Assembly: GCA_017409645.1 (NCBI GenBank)
Contig: JAFQSI010000004.1
Location: forward strand, 1 to 5,351
DNA: 5,351 nucleotides
From: Oscillospiraceae bacterium
Lineage (GTDB): Bacteria > Bacillota > Clostridia > Oscillospirales > Oscillospiraceae
Direction of reading: 5' to 3'
This document shows, piece after piece, positions 4,141-5,351 of the stretch. Below the pieces are notes generated by a model. The model saw only the letters and a list, made by a program, of their open reading frames with translations, ran no database searches and was not told where the DNA came from. Made by a program: the position numbers and the translations under genes. The stretch's first letter is position 1. Each line of letters opens with the position of its first letter.

Positions 4141-5265
4141 ATGACGCTTACATCCACCATTCTCCAATACATCGACGCTCATGCAGATACTGCCCAGAAG
4201 CTCCTGCTCGACCTGGCCCGGATCCCCGCCCCCAGCAATCACGAGGAGCAGCGGGCCGAATTCTGCCTGGACTGGCTCCACTCCAAGGGAGCGAAAACCG
4301 CCTACATTGACCCCGCCCTGAATGTAATCTACCCCGTCGGCGACACCGGCGAGAACGACCTGATGGTCTTCATGGCCCACTCCGATGTGGTCTTCCCGGA
4401 CACCGCCCCCCTGCCCCTGAAGGTCGAACATGGTCGAATCTACTGCCCCGGCGTGGGCGACGACACCGCCAATGCGGTGGCCCTGCTGACCGTGGCGGGC
4501 TATATCGCGGAGCATCATCTGTCCCCAAAGGACTGCGGCGTGCTGCTGGTCATCAATTCCGGCGAGGAGGGTCTGGGCAATCTGAAGGGCAGCAAACAGA
4601 TCATGGCGGATTTCGGCCGCCGGGTGAAGGAATTCGTCACCTTCGACGGCAACGCCACCGCCATCGTCAACAAGGCCGTGGGCTCCCGCCGCTTCCGGGT
4701 CACCGTGACCACCGAGGGCGGCCACTCCTATGGCCGCTTCGGCGCGCCCAACGCCATCGCCCAGATCTCCCGGCTGATCGCAAAGCTGTACGAGATCAAA
4801 GTCCCGCCCATCGGCAAGACCACCTACAATGTGGGCACCATCTCCGGCGGCACCTCGGTGAACACCATCGCCCAGAAGGCGGAAATGCTCTTCGAGTTCC
4901 GCTCCGACGAAAGGGAGGGACTTGCCATCATGCAGTCCAATTTTGACCGCATTGTGGAGGAATTCCGTCAGCGCGGCGTGGAAATCGATGTCGAAGTGGT
5001 GGGCGACCGTCCCTGCGGCGCTCCTGTTGACAGCACAGACCTCTGCGCCCGGGCCGCCGCCGCGGTCAGGGCCCATTACGGCTTCGATGTGACCTTCGGC
5101 CCCGGCTCCACGGACTGCAACGTGCCCCTGAGTATGGGCATCCCCGCCATCTGCCCCGGCTGCGTCATCGGCTCCGGCGCCCACACCCGGGAGGAATATG
5201 TGCAGATCGACAGCCTGCTCCCCGGCCTGAAGGTCGCGTTCGAGCTGGTGCTTCACCATTTTTAA
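4141..5265 (+). CDS. M20 family metallopeptidase / metallo-hydrolase
   Basis: The 374-residue cytoplasmic enzyme belongs to the di-zinc M20 amidohydrolases, which split peptides or N-acyl amino acids. The full active-site set can be placed: His80 and Asp82 in MAHSD, bridging Asp107 (or Asp108) in GVGDDTAN, base Glu142 and ligand Glu143 in NSGEEGLG, Asp169 in TFDG and His348 in GSGAHTREEY. The inserted dimerisation domain (about 182-290) carries GGHS with His195, plus GTISGGTSVNTIAQ. The overall pattern resembles peptidase T-like members, but the substrate cannot be fixed. I chose the ATG at 4141, nine bases after AAAGGAAGG. A TTG at 4102 in the same frame is rejected because it lies upstream of the predicted transcription start. 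It is followed nine bases later by a membrane protein gene, apparently the same operon. Confidence 0.95.
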   Translation: MTLTSTILQYIDAHADTAQKLLLDLARIPAPSNHEEQRAEFCLDWLHSKGAKTAYIDPALNVIYPVGDTGENDLMVFMAHSDVVFPDTAPLPLKVEHGRIYCPGVGDDTANAVALLTVAGYIAEHHLSPKDCGVLLVINSGEEGLGNLKGSKQIMADFGRRVKEFVTFDGNATAIVNKAVGSRRFRVTVTTEGGHSYGRFGAPNAIAQISRLIAKLYEIKVPPIGKTTYNVGTISGGTSVNTIAQKAEMLFEFRSDEREGLAIMQSNFDRIVEEFRQRGVEIDVEVVGDRPCGAPVDSTDLCARAAAAVRAHYGFDVTFGPGSTDCNVPLSMGIPAICPGCVIGSGAHTREEYVQIDSLLPGLKVAFELVLHHF

Positions 5266-5274
5266 GGAGGTCCC

Positions 5275-5351
5275 ATGAAAAAGCTCTTGTATTTGATCCG
5301 CAACATCTTTCTCGGCATCTGGGTGGGTCTGATGCTGATCCTCTACACCCT
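5275..5351 (+). CDS. Membrane protein, N-terminal fragment (runs off the window)
   Basis: Only 25 complete codons are visible. They begin MKKLLYLIRNIFLGIWVGLM, a short basic start followed by a hydrophobic helix, so the product is a membrane protein or has a membrane anchor. The ribosome site AAGGAGGT (5264-5271) overlaps the TAA of the M20 peptidase gene and is ideally spaced before the ATG, which makes co-transcription and translational coupling likely. Too little is visible to name a family. Confidence 0.75.
   Translation, partial: MKKLLYLIRNIFLGIWVGLMLILYT

Noticed and set aside
4111..5259. Long minus-strand open frame (382 residues) opposite the M20 peptidase
   Set aside because: The plus-strand frame has complete M20 active-site motifs and a strong ribosome site. 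The minus frame is a Gly/Ala/His/Asp-rich shadow caused by high GC codon use.

Overview
The window looks like chromosome of a GC-rich member of the Clostridia, most likely Oscillospirales (Oscillospiraceae-like gut bacteria). This is inferred from the strong AGGAGG ribosome sites, TTGACA-N17-TATAAT-type promoters, an FHA-domain membrane protein, a WYL regulator, a DUF1294 protein, a tRNA with encoded CCA, and roughly 60-70% GC in most genes. No hallmark of a plasmid or phage is visible. The species cannot be named from the sequence alone.

Layout. Positions 1-518 (minus) hold the N-terminal part of a membrane-anchored FHA protein that runs off the window. Just upstream is a 22-codon remnant resembling an amidohydrolase C-terminus, with a good promoter behind it. 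Positions 652-1476 (minus) encode endonuclease IV (nfo), with all nine metal ligands present. It is divergent from a WYL-domain transcriptional regulator (1590-2594, plus), and the two promoters stand back to back in a 113-bp gap. The regulator gene ends inside a perfect 5 x 7-bp tandem repeat that also makes up its last codons. It converges on a small lipoprotein gene (2610-3116, minus), which is head-to-head with a DUF1294 membrane protein (3145-3408, plus).

Next come a complete tRNA-Ser(GCT) with its own promoter and a strong intrinsic terminator (3417-3606). They are followed by an unrecognised, lower-GC (about 48%) gene for a 132-residue single-pass membrane protein (3647-4045) with its own terminator. 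The right end carries an M20 metallopeptidase (4141-5265) in an apparent operon with a membrane protein cut by the window edge (5275-5351).

How the parts may work together. The nfo/WYL pair is the most suggestive: a regulator family that can sense nucleic acids or DNA damage sits divergent from a DNA repair nuclease. The rest looks like ordinary housekeeping genes with one probable acquired gene behind the tRNA. I see no convincing multi-gene novel system. The best leads are the orphan gene, the nfo/WYL divergence, the heptamer repeat and the matching ultra-short promoter-leaders.
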